From contig JAJEKB010020803.1 of assembly GCA_022393335.1 (NCBI GenBank), positions 756,940-820,939 of the forward strand: 64,000 nt of DNA. The letters are read 5' to 3'. Under the pieces are notes generated by a model. It worked only from the letters and a program-made list of their open reading frames with translations. It was not told the origin of the DNA and searched no databases. The stretch is from Macrotrachela quadricornifera. Lineage: Eukaryota; Rotifera; Eurotatoria; Philodinida; Philodinidae. The translations under genes and the position numbers were made by a program. Below are positions 47,785-61,800 of this stretch, in pieces (position 1 is the stretch's first letter; each line of letters begins with the position of its first letter).

Positions 47785-48120
47785 GAATAAAACTTGATCA
47801 AAGGTAATTGATGGTGAGCAATTCATATCTGAGGTTAGTTTTTATTAACTAACTAATAATTATTAATTAACTGACTATTAATTATTGTTTTTTTCATAAA
47901 ACTTGACTGAAGTGTAATTGAGGGCAGAGAGTTCTAATCTGAGGTTGCTTTTTATTAATTAATTATTAATTAACAGTTATTGATTAATAATCATCAGTCT
48001 GCCCATAAGACTTCACCAAAAGCTAATTTAAGGCAGGGAATCGAAAACTGAAGTCAGTTTTTATTGATTACTTAGTAAGTAACTATGACTTGGTTGTTAA
48101 CTATGAATATTTTATAAAAA
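47785..48120. repeat. Degenerate tandem repeat (period ~110 bp), locus 2 of 3
   Basis: Three units start near 47785, 47895 and 48005. Each has AAAACTTGA.C.AAGT.TAATTGA, then CTGAGGTTNNTTTTTATTAA and a TTAATTAA-rich spacer. Its reverse complement matches the unit at 14450-15150. Confidence 0.7.
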
Positions 48121-49402
48121 AAAATTTAGCCATAGATATTCGCGATAAAAGGCAAAATCTATCATCGATGATGAGATTTAAGTGAAAAGAGTAGCGGATA
48201 ATAAAACTTACTAATCTCATTATAGGGTTAGGGAAAAATCAGCCCACTTTTCTGCTCAAAATACTAAGTTTAAACGTGTAGATAAATGCACTTGGTAGAA
48301 TAATGCAGTGTGAATGTGCTGATTTCGAATCGTGGAACCACATAAATAAATAATTTGACAACAGTTTAGAAACAGCATTTCTATGAAAAATACCTAAGCG
48401 AGTCTGCAGACGAGTGTTACTTCTATATGTTGTGAATAATTCTAAGAAAAAAATTTTTTTTAAAACTTTCTATACCTCCACTCAGGGATAGTCTGATCTA
48501 GTCAAAAATGACAATTTTTTCGATATCTCAACCATTTCTTGACGGATCCTTCTCATCTTCTTCTCTCGACCGAAATATTGATGAGACAATACTGTACACA
48601 AAATTTCAGCACAATCGAATGTAGTTGTGAAGAGTTATCGTATAAACGGACAGACGGACACACTGACCGATTTTAAAGTGTATGAACTTGTTGAGTACAT
48701 AAAAAACATTCTGTACGACTGATTTTCGGCACTGCCACATAGAAGTTTGCTTATTTTAACAACAAAAACTGCATGCATAGAATAAATAGTTTTGTAAACT
48801 GTAGAGTTTTTCACGCTACATTTTATGGTAGATTTTATTTTTTAATACAAATATATAATTGATGATAAAATGAAATCAAACATGCAGCCGTTTAATCTTC
48901 CTTAATCGTTACTTTTTGATAAGGAAAAACACATGTGAAGAACTTCCTTTATTAGGTTTTTACTTCTTGAGCTAGAATTTTTATTTTTTATCCAATAAGT
49001 ACGCTTTGATGTTTTCTTTAAAACGATTATTTATTTGTTGAAATTCCTTAATGTAGTCGTAAAGATTTATCAATTAAAAAAGTTCTATGAACTTTTTTCC
49101 ATATCTTATAACTCTTAAACGACCAGAACCATGCTCATATTTCGCACACAAACAAATAAACAGTTTATAGTATCCAAAATGATATTGTCATCATTGAATT
49201 TCTTTGTAATTAACAATTTTTAAATATCCTTATTGTGGATAGTATAATGATCAGACAAACTGAGTGCTAATTTTATTTAAAGAAATACAGTTGGTTAGTA
49301 AGCTAACTATATTGAAGGCATTTATCCTTTTAAAAAAATTAATCAAATAGGTATCAGCTAAGCAGCAGAGTTTTGCAGCGTAACATGTATGTGTACCTAT
49401 AG
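48121..49402. other. Intergenic, no gene seen
   Basis: A+T-rich 3' flank of the large minus-strand gene. Confidence 0.35.
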
Positions 49403-49841
49403 TCATATTGTGTAAGTGATTTTCAAGTATGGTAAAGCTTGACCATAACGATACACAATATATTCATTGAATCCCTGCAATGTTCCTACGATTGAATGAT
49501 GTTCCAATGGTGCCGCACGCAGTGTTTTATCAGTTTTTGCTTGTTTTGACTCCTTGCCCAACAAAACTTTAGCGTAAAATATAACACGTGTCTTACCAGT
49601 TCCACCTTCTACCGTATAGGTATGCGACTTTGCAGGATCATCAGCAAAATATGCACCACTACCTAAAACATTCAAAACAACAAGAAAATCATTAGTACGA
49701 TCATCGTTAATTGAGAAAATCTTGCAACTTCTCTTGTACACTGGGGAAATTTATGTTATGTTAAGCTCATTATAAAACCGTTAGTTAAGATTTTGATCTC
49801 AGCTGAAAGAGTTCCCATATTCTACCCAACAAATAACAATC

Positions 49842-49876
<35 letters not shown>

Positions 49877-52800
49877 TGATTACAGATTTCTTTCTCATCT
49901 AAGAATGTCGAAAAAGAACAAACTCAACTATTCCTTTATTTATGCTATTTCTACTGACACTCTTTATTGTTAATATAAATCGAGAAATGTGAATCTTCAT
50001 CTAAAGATTTATATTTAGATTTATGAAATTTTGAAACTTCGGTTTTCATTTGACTTCCATAGTCTCAAAATCAAAACACATGATTTTCTCGTCCATATCA
50101 GAGGAAGGTCAATTAACATAATGATTTCAAATAATATAGACAGTAAATTTTATACTAAATGATTACCAGTTCATAATATGAGAATGAGATATATCATTAG
50201 AGCAACTTCCAAATTCGTACTCTATTACGTCTCTAACGAGAAATAAATCGCATTTTTCGAAAAGTCTAGACATGCTCAAAAAGAAACTTTTGATCTCCTC
50301 TCTTTATATCACATCGGTAAAGCTAGTGTTTTAGTCAGAACTACTTGAAATGAAGATTCTGAAGATCGATTTTTTTAGACTATCCTATATATAAAAATTA
50401 CCTGTAGCAAAATTTAGTGTCATAAAACACACGAGTCGTAGTTTCGTGGAGTTATATTGCTAAAAAATAATTATGTCTATATATGTGTGACTTTTTACAA
50501 ACACCTCGGAATAACTTTCTACTTAACTTGAACTGGCACACTTTTAGCAAAAAAAAACATTTCCTGAGACACGTTCTAAAAGAGAATGTTGAAATGTTTC
50601 GGGGTAGAAACTTTGATTCACCCCCGCACAATAGATAGAAAAAGGAGATCAGGAACAATTTCCAATTGCCAAACCGCTTTTAAATCGAGACTATATGCAT
50701 TATATAGGCCTTAATAAGCTATGAATATCCTGAAAAGAGTTCATGCTTTTAGCTTATTTCTATCGAAATACTTAATTTTTATGGCATTTTTTAGCAAAAA
50801 GCCGTGGTCCTCCTTAGGTTCACCTGAAAAATTGATTTTCAGGTTTCGACTTGAAACTTTGTATAGAGAAAGATCTTAATGAGACTAGTCTAAGCTGAAA
50901 GTTTCAGATCTTTCAGTTCCTTCTATCTCGAGATACAAGTACAAGAAAAAGTACTCTTTTTCACATCACTTATAGCACCAAATATTAAGTATTCATATTT
51001 AAGGATAAGACTCATGTTACGAATACCGAATCACTTTTAGCGGTGAACCGGTGGTTAATCGTAGTTTACCGGAGAAAACCAGCGACTAACCGGTAAAACC
51101 GGACAAACTGACGGTTAACCGCAGTTTATCGAAAGAAAGCGGCGGTAAACCGATAATATTCCGATGAACTATATACGATAAAAAGAGGATGGCTATATAG
51201 AATGGAAAAAAAACATATGTACATGTGCTCATGTGCTGTATTATTTATTTTGCTTTTTTACTTACTCAAAGACACAAATGCACCTTAACGACGAAAACGT
51301 TCAAATAAGCATTAATATTTTTTTATATTTAAGTTTTTAACATTTACTTTTTATATTAATTTTTTGGAAATTTATTAAATTATCTTTTTAATTCTATACC
51401 TTTTCAGATTCATTCTTTTAATACTTATTGTTTTTTAGATTTATTTTCTTTAAATTTTTTTAATCTTGATTTTATTAATTTTTATAGTAGTTTTTGGAAA
51501 TTTATTTTTCTGAAAGTTTTTTAATTTTTTGTATCCTTACATTTTCTTGTATTTTTATTTTGCGTGAAATAAAAATCCTATGAATCTAAAAATGTCTGTT
51601 AATTTTTGCTATCCATACATTCAAAAAATAGAACAAACGGCGCATTGGCTAGTTGCACATACCACCATCGGTTAACTCCAGTTCACCGAAAAAAAACCGG
51701 CGGTATACTGCGGTTTACCGACGGGTTTTTCCTCTTCAAGCGTTCTCTTTATGTTGTTTATTTATCAATAATTTTCACGGATATTATGGTTCCATAGTAC
51801 ATGTGAAAGTTTCTCGATAAACAAACAACATAAAGAAAGCGGTTGAAGGAGGAAAAAGCCGTCGATAAACCGCCAGAAACTGGTAAAAAACGCGGAATAT
51901 TGGCGATATACTCTTCGGTTCTACGATCGGTTTACCACCGGTTAACCATCGGTTCACGAGACATGGGTAGTTACTATCCATTTCAAAACAGAATGCAGTC
52001 GGTTGCATGTTGAATAACTTGGCAACGCTGATAGCTAACGAGTTCGGGTTTTCACTGTAAGAAAGAAGAAACCTGGAGCCATTTATCTTTCGAATATTGT
52101 ATTGGTCGAAATCTTTTGCAAAACTATCATTTTTGCAGATCTTTCCTAAAAATACGTGAAAATAATATAATCATTCAATGAAGCTAAAAAATGGAATTTT
52201 TTACTTTTTGGTCTGAAAGAAAATATTTGCTTTTTTAGCTAGGTAATTTTCATTTTCTAGTAAAAAAAAATTGCAAAAATAATAGTTTTCCAAAAGATCC
52301 CGTCCAATACAATATTCGAAAGATAAATGGCCCCAGGTTTCCTCTTTCTTACGGTGAAAATCCGAACTCGTTAGCTATCAGCGTTGCTGAGTTAATCAAT
52401 AAGCAACCGACTGTATTCTATTTTGAAATAGATAGTAGTTATAATGAAAAAAAATCACCTTTGACACTTATTATTCGAAAGACTAATACGAAGAATCATG
52501 TGGACAAAATGGTGATTAATGAACACGATACTGAATGAGAAAATTTACGTTTTACTTGACACTTATTATATAGAGACAACAAATCGACTTTATCGCATAA
52601 ATTTTTAAGAATCTGAGGCAAACAAATAGTGATCAGACATGTATATTAATCATACATAGATATCTTAATAATAAATATTGAAGTTTAATTTTAGAACTGT
52701 TTTAGTTTAGATTATTTTAAGAAAATATAAAATTGACTTGTTAAATAATTGATATATTTGTATGAGATATCTGAAAAAAGAACATCATTTTAGGCTAGAC

Positions 52801-55800
52801 ATATTTCGAAATGCATACCATATAAGTCTAATCTTAATTAGAAAATAATTGAACATTTTATGCTATGAGTGTTCCCGGATATAATTAAATAATTGAAGAT
52901 TAATTCATTGATTAACTTACCCCAGTTTCCATTTTGACTGAAATATCGATCATCAAAACCATTATTTTGTATCCCTTCAATTGCATCTCCATATGTTCCA
53001 TGAAATAGTTCTCGTTCATTTGCATCACGCTTTGAACGTTGCTTCTCAATTATGTCTTTCATTGCTACATATAGTTCTACTAAACTTGGATTCTTTATTT
53101 CTTCAATCGATTTGATTGTGATATTTCCTATTTTTTTCATTTGTGTTTCCACATCTTGGTATAATTTATCTGTTGATATTAAAGGTACTAGAACAGACCA
53201 ATACTTTGGATCTGGATTGGGTATAACATGTAATGGTTGTCCTAGTTGTGTCCAATGACGAATATTTACCATTTTATTAATACGTTCCGGAAGTGTAGCA
53301 TCATCCGAACGAAGTATTTGAAAACGTTTTTTTTTAATATTATCAACAATAGTTTCAAGTTCAATTAAATATGGTTTTTGTTGAATATCAACACGCATTC
53401 CTAATTCATGTGTATAATTTTTTTCTAATGATAAATTATTAACATCAAAATCAATACGATCATGTGTTAATGCAACATGTGGTTCAATTAAATCCATTGT
53501 GAATGGTCCCGTTGGAGCATCTTCATCAATTAATAAAACATATCTCCAATTTTGCCGAAAGACTTTGCATGTTATGTTATATTTGTGCAATTCATCATGA
53601 AATTTCTCAATATTAAAATAACTATGTGTTGGTAAATGACAATCTAAATCGGCTGGAACGACTTCCCGATTCATATATGGTAAATTATTATTGTACTCAA
53701 TCCAATCCTTTGGAGTTGCTGGTAGGGGAGGAATAGTTGGTCTTGATATATAATTGCCAACGACCCAATCACGTACAAAACCACCTTCAAGTTTGCAAGA
53801 AAACATAGTAACAGCAATCCAAGCTACAGCTTCCATTCGTGTTTCACGACTTGCATTTGGACCTTTGATACTATTATATAAATCTATAGCTGTTCGTTTA
53901 GGATCAGTTATACGAGAAATTCGTTCTTCAATATCATGATATGTTGCACGTACTTGAGGACGAAATACACGTGGAGGAACACCTATATATCATATAGAAA
54001 ATTAATATGAAAAATCTTATACATGGAACAACAATGGGATTTATTTCATTTTTTGAGTATATCTCGACAATAATCTAACATAAAAAATATTCATTATCTT
54101 AGCTTAAATACTTTTTTTTCGAAAAGGTAGTCTTAATGATTATCAGAGATTCAAATAAATTATCAATTTTATTTATCAAAATTTTTAATAGAAAGTTTCA
54201 TTTTTGGAACAGCAAATCTGAATATCAAATTATAATATGAAAAATCTTTGATTGTCTATTTATTGATTTATTTCAATTTATCTATCTGTTTTTGTAAGTT
54301 AACTTTTGCACATTTTAACTGTTCTAAACTTTTTTTACACTCATATCCTCATTTTGTAAGTTAGTATACAATCCGAATTGACAGATGTTCCAAATTTTTT
54401 CGAATTTCTGACATTTTTTTTTGTTCCCATCACATTTCAATTATTTTTTAACACTCTAAATATATTCTTTCTTATTGGATAGAGGTTTAGTATTTTCTGA
54501 TGGTAATTTATCAAAAAGAATCATGATTTTTCTTATTCTTTTATATGAAATTTAAAAGAAATGATAACTATTATTTTCATTTAAATATATATTTTACGAA
54601 GGTAAAGAATAGCCTTATTCGTAAGTTGGTTAAGAAAGCTACACCTAAAGTGCTGATAAAGGACGCAGAATATCGAAATTTTTCGGATTTTTGAGTTTCC
54701 CATCTGATTATCCTATGATACAATTGTGTGCTCGTCTCTACTTGAAATATCCTATTAAACTATGTCATCAATTAATTTAGAAAGTTTTTACTCAAAAGTG
54801 AAGTTTCTTTTCTAAATGTTAATATTAATCTTTTTGTTTCATGTAATAGTTATATAATTCTACTGAATCTATCGATGCTTAGCTTATTCATGATATTTTC
54901 AGAAAGATAACTTCGTTCTCATTTTTATTAAGATATTTTTTGGTTTGTTTTCCGTCATTATTATATAAGGTAGGGATGGGACTTTACCTTTACTTTACTA
55001 GTAATTACGTAAGTACTTATAAGGGAAGGTCTATAAGTGTGACTCTCCGTTTTGAATCGGATATTTGTCATTTTGTAGAGCTTAGTGAGTACGGTAACCG
55101 CGTATAAAGGATTTCTCCCCATGGTGAACTTTTTAGGAACAACGAGCTTCCATACTTTCTGAAAAATCATCATAAGACTCTTAAGTGAAGGGTTGAATTT
55201 TAATATTGTAAAAGCAAAACATAGTATTGTTCAGGCCAATCTGAGGTTATCAATGATGCTTTTTCATATGGCTCGAACAATATTATGTTTTCTCCTTGCA
55301 GTATTAAAATTCAACCCTTCACTTAAGAGTCTTATGATGATTTTTCAGAAAGTATGGAAGCTCGTTGCTTCTGAAAAGTTTACTATGGGGAGAAATCCTT
55401 TATAGGCGGTTACCATATTCACTGAGCTCTACAAAATGACAAACACCCGATTCTAAACGGAGAGTCACACTTGGGGACCTTCTCTCGTTACTTACGTAGT
55501 TACTTGTAACTAGGTAACTACCGTATTCATATAATGATTGCTGGAGGGTAACTATCATGAGGTGCCGTTGGGTCCTCAACTGTTATACTATAGAGGTACC
55601 CTGGATCTTCAATAGGCATGCACCGAGCGCGGTTATTACCGGCTTCGGCCGTTTCCAGCACCGAGAATCTGGGAATAGCTATTGATAAATAACTCGTTTC
55701 CGTAGTCAGTTCTCTTGACTTTATTCAAGGTCATGATTTTGAAAGTAACCATCCTTTTCCACGTTTACCTCTTAATGCTGTTTCATTCTTTGCAATACGA

Positions 55801-58800
55801 GAAAGAAATTCTCTGGGCGTAACCTTATATCCTCCAATATTCTATTACGGGGTATCTTTATATCCTTAAATACTATATTATGACTAGGAACGGCACTTTA
55901 GCTTTTCTATTAGTTGAAAACCTGACGAATCAAATAGCGGGAAATTCTGACTTGCTTATTTCACGAATAGCCGTGGGAGCTTATTTAATGACTTTTGTAG
56001 AGCACTCTTAATAACCTCAAATTGGCTCAAACTACCTTATGTTCCGTCCTTCTTTTCATGGAGAAAAAACGTCTCGAAATCTGATTGGTCGAAAGTTCTA
56101 TATTAAGAACACCCTTATAGTTATAGCAGTTGAGGACCCAAGGGTACTCCATGATAGTTACCATTCAACAATGACTATATAAATACGGTAGTTGTCTAGT
56201 CACAAGTAACTATTGTAGTTACTTTACTTTAGTTACGTAATTAAAAGGTAAAGTAAATATCCTACCCATAATATAAGCATGTAAGGAAGCTATACAGGTC
56301 TGTTTGGAACTCTAAAATTAAATGAAATAGAACTAGTGGCGTATAGGGGTTGGACGGTTCAGTTCAGTTCCAAAGAACTAAACTGTTGGAACAGTTCTTT
56401 TGATAGGAACTGTTTGAAAATTTTCCCAAAACAGAACGATATTACTCAATATCGGAAGGATTATTCTCATAACGGAGCAATGCTTCCGGGTATTGAATAA
56501 TATTGTTCTATTTTGAGAAAAATTTCAAACAGTTTAGTTCTTTAGAACTGAACTAAATTGATCAATCCCTACTGATGTAACTAAAATTTTGTCTAAGGAG
56601 AAGGAATAGCAAGGCAGTATCTCAAATGTGATTTATTCGAATGATCGATTAATTTGTGAAATATGTTCAAATGGATTATGGAATATTGAAATAGCTTTGA
56701 CGTATTATAGTCAAGTTGAAATATAAAAATGCTATGACAGATAAAAAAGTTTATTTAACAATTTTCATTATTTACAAATGATAGACAGTCTCTTAAAATG
56801 AAAAAGTAAATGAATGAAGTAGAGACGATAATAATTACAGGTCATTTTTCTAGTAGATCAATAGGAAAAAATGTTATTGTTTAGATGATAGATAGAACTT
56901 TCTAGTTCAATATTATCAAATACAAATCTTTCATAGTTAAGTTATTCTTTTTGTTAAAAATATAATTTAATATTAACGAACGAAATACTGTTTATGAAGG
57001 CAAAAAAAATCAATATTATATTACTAGCAAATGTTTATTAGAAACTTTTTTGAACTAAGTCATATAAAGAAATTAGTAATTTTGAGAAAACTTTACATTG
57101 TAAAAGTGTAGAATCTAAAGAAGTTGAAAAGACAGAAACATTAGTTATCTGTATCTAACATTTAGACTAGACTACAATGAAAAAAATCTATGTGTAGGAT
57201 ATGGTCAATTGTTGATTCTGATGTAAAATTTCTATTCGAACTTATAATAATAAAGGAATCAATGAAAGAATGACATTCAGATAATTTATATAGAATAATG
57301 TAGTAAAATCGAATTGTTTATTTTTAACTTACCTGAATTTGGATGTCGAATAACAGCACAATGTCCTAACCATCTCAAGAATGTTTTGAATTCATCTTTG
57401 ATATTTTTATAATCGGAATGTCTGCCTATGACTTTGACTGTAATATCTTTTGTTGCTGTATTTGGATTAACAGTTATTTTTACTTGTCTCTCAGTTATCC
57501 ATCGGCGAATCATTGGTTTAAATATATGTACCATTTTTCCGACACTTTCTAAATTTCGTGATAAATTTATATATTCTGTTGAATTTTCTGGAAATTCATT
57601 TTTAAGTAAAAATTCCGATTGTTCAATTGCTAATTGTTGTAGAAAATGTAACTCAGCTTTAAGAGTAGTTCCAGCAATACCGTCTAATAATAGATTTGTA
57701 TTATTGGGTTTACTACTCGGATTCAATGATATAGAAATTGGTTGAAATTTCAATGTTGCATCTGATAATATATTATTATTTTTTAAATGATCTAATTCTG
57801 TATTATTTAATTCCAAATTTCGTTTAAGTGGATAAATAATCCATTCTAGTTGAAGTTCGCCAAGAAATGAAAGAATAGCTCCCGAACGAATCGAAGATAA
57901 ATAACGGATATCTTTTGCTAAAACAATTGAGACAGGCGACATACTTATATGACGAACAAGAGTCGATTGTGAATCTAAAACAGCAATGTTGTTATCAGTT
58001 GAATCATATCGAACATAATGATGATTTCTACGATATAATTCTTTTAATGAAACAAATACATTATCATAATAACCAGCTAATAATGATTTAGCAATTGATG
58101 GCCAATCACCAGATGTTATTTGAGATTCTTGATAATATACTTTTGATGATTTAAAAGATCTGTCTAAACTTTTATATCGTCTTCGTGCTTGTACAAGAAT
58201 ATGTTCAATACTACTGAGACCTTTCTTTTGACAAATAAGTTTCAAATCATATGCTCTGCCTGGAACAGATTGATCAACACATAAAATTTCTTGCATTACA
58301 TTAAATAATGTCATAAAATCACCATCTGAACTTTTTAAATTTTGTGGAATTGATTTTAAAAGAGTTGAAGTATTAAGAACACTTAAAATAGATGATAAAT
58401 AAATAAGATCACGTCCACAATCATATCTCGTAAGAGCAGCTAATACACATTTCGACATTGCTAATGAACCAAAATCGGGTAATTTAGAAAGTTCTTCACC
58501 TTCTTTTGTAAAATTTTCACTTGGACTGGCTTTCAAAATGCCTTTAAAAAGATAATTGAAAGCATTATGATCATACATATCTTATCTCAAATTTATATAT
58601 CATTTCAAAATTTAAAATAAATGTGCTTCAAATTGACTTTTATCCAAATAGGTCCTTCAATGTTCTTCTCAATTATATATCTCAAATTTTCTTCAGTTGA
58701 TACGAAGAAAAATATTTCCTACCTAATATTCTTAATTCTTCAATTGCATGATGAATTATTGTATCTTGTGGAGGATTAGGAAAATATTGTTTCATATATG

Positions 58801-61800
58801 TTATTCCTTGTTTTAATGGTGATTTTCTCAATCCAAATTCAATATTGATTAAATTCGATTGACATATTTGTGGTGTTGGATATTTTTTATCTTCAACTTT
58901 AAAATCATATAATGGATAATATTCTCCAGGTTGTGTTCTACCCAATCGTCCAAGACGTTGTTTTATTGTTGATTCAGCTGCTCGTTCTTGTTTTAGTATA
59001 GTTTGTTTTAAATCTGGATCATAAACAGGAATATTAATCATTCCTGTATCAATAACATATTTTAATTGTGGAAATGTTAATGAAGTTTCAGCAACTGTTG
59101 TTGAAAAGAAAACACTTCCATTTTCAATATAATCTTTTTGTGTTGATGCTTGTTGCGATTGAATAAGAGGATAAGCAATAATTACTCCACCAGTTATACT
59201 TTTCAATAATGAACAACATTCATTAACATCTTTAACAGAACTAACAAAACATAAAATTTGATCATGTCGTCGACATTGTTGATATAATTCTTGTACAAAA
59301 TTTAATATATTTTTTTTTGAAGGAGGATTTTCTTTTACATCATATCTTTTTCCTATTTCTGGTTTTTTAAATTCATCTACTGTAATTCCTTGTATATTAC
59401 GGAAAAGATTCGGTACAGATGGATCAAGTGTAGCAGATGAAATAATTAATTTTATTTTTGATTTAATATTTGGATTAATAGATAACATTCGTGCTAATAA
59501 TGCTAAACAATGATCAATATTTATTGAACGTTCATGAACTTCATCAATAAAGAAAACAATTGATTTATTTATATGAGTTTCATTTGTAATGAAATTTTCA
59601 TCATAGAGTAAACGTTCTTTTAGAAGACCATCAGTTACATATAAAACTTTTGCTTTTGGATTTTTTTCAGCACCACTAACGGCCCATCCGGCTAATTTCT
59701 CTGTATAAGTATTATTCATTGATTTCGTTATTTCATTAACACGATCACAAATTAATCTACAAGGTAAACGTCGTGGCTGTGTAACAATTATTTTATCATA
59801 ACCTTTTGCAGCAAGTAGAGCTGGTAATAATGTTGATTTTCCTATAAAAGAAAAAAAAAAGAAAGCTGTTAGCCCTATTCCTAACGAGATAAAAAATGTG
59901 AAATACGATAAAGCTGCATACATTATATAACAGATATCAAGAGTTTATCCAAATAAGTGTCTATAATGGTCTGCAGTCCTTTATAGATTACAGTCTATGT
60001 TAGAATACTAGGAGCTACTTCAGTGTCGGTCATTGTCTGCTATCCCTAGTGAATGTACTGAGAAAGCTTCACCAGGATACCTGATATGGGTACTTCGAAA
60101 AAGTCTCAGTAATTATACTGATGTAGGTATTACATTTGATACTCATATTAGTATGTTTACTGAACAAGTAATTGTATGAGTATCTACATGTGTAAATTTA
60201 CTGAGAAAATTTCTAGACAATACTCTAAATTTGTCTCGTTTGGTGTAGCAAACTGTTCATTCACTCATTTCTTCTGTGCACACAACTTAATATAAACAAC
60301 TAGATAAAACGTAAGAAATTAACTTTTTTTATACTATTTTTTTCGTTGATTATTTCTTGATTATTTACTAGTTGAGAACATACCGATCTCAATAGAAAAT
60401 AGAGACAGAACTACCTTGAAGTAGTCCGATGGATATCCGACCAACTCAGGTGCAGAGGTCATATTTTAGAATTGATCTGCTTGAATTTCCAGAATTGGAA
60501 AAATATCATAAAATGCTTTAAAAGAAAAAAAAATGAAAAAAGGGTCAGGGCGAGGTTCGATCATCGACAAACTGCAGTTTTGGCGTCTGGGTATCCGCCT
60601 CAGTACCTTATAGATATCTAAAAGTACTTTAAGGTATTCAGTACCCTAAGGTTTCTGTGACATATTTGGTAGCAGGGGACTTTTTTGGGTACACTCACCC
60701 TCAGTACATTCACTAGGAATGGTGTCGCTTACGGTCTGTCGGAGAGGGTGGTGGATCCAAATTTCTATCCTTAAAAACTTCAACATTCTCTTTCAGATTG
60801 TATATCATAAAAAAGATGACTTATTAAATAGTTGTATATTTATAGAATAATAAACCTGATCCAGTTGATGTTGCAATTGTAGTAACTGTATGTTTATCAA
60901 TTTGATCCAAAAGTTCGCATGCTGATTCAAATAAAGGCAATTGAATATTAAAGCAACAATAATAAATCATTAATCGTTTTAGTATATCAGGTATATGACC
61001 AAAATATTTTTGATTCATTTCAAAATCTAATTTAATTTGTTTAATAAATGTATCAAGAACAGTGATAGAATTTACACTTGGCTTATTTTCATGATAATTT
61101 CGTTGAAGATTAATATTATGTTCAATAAATTCTTCAAATGCTTGTTGTTTTATTGGTTGAATTTCTTTGGCAAATAATTTTTCATTTATAAAATTATCTG
61201 TTTGTTTGATAATTTCAGTTTTTATTGTTGTTAAATCATCTGAAATACATTTTCTAGTTAATGATGTTGCAAGATTTTCAATATAATTATCAAATAATTG
61301 AATGTATTCTTTTGATTTATCTTCAAATAATTGAATAAAATATTTAACATATTGTTTCCAATATTGTATTTTAGATTTAACCTTTAAAAGTTCCAATTTA
61401 GTAGATTTAATAATTTTAGATAACGATCGTCGGTAAAAATCTTTAGCTTTTTGTATTAATTGTATAAATTTTTTAATTCGTTGTAGAATTGTTTTGAATA
61501 TTTGATGATGATTTTGAAAACCAATAATAGTTACATTATATGTTATATTTGATCCATTAATAATTTCTCCAAGTGACATATTAGGTAATCTATCAGCAAA
61601 ATATTCATTAATTACCTCTCCTTTATCTTTCATATATTCTATAATTAATGATTGTTTAGGCGCAAGAAAATCTTGTATTATTTGTTTATCGATATTGTTG
61701 TACTTAATAACTTTAATAGAATTGACTATTTCTTTATTTTTCTTCTTTTGTTGTTCTTCTTGTGTTTTATAATTTTGCAATTCTCCAATTAATTTATCAA

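Noticed and set aside
54961..55405. Two 70-codon frames with a shared peptide on opposite strands
   Set aside because: They are arms of the 54961-55520 foldback element inside the fusion gene's intron.
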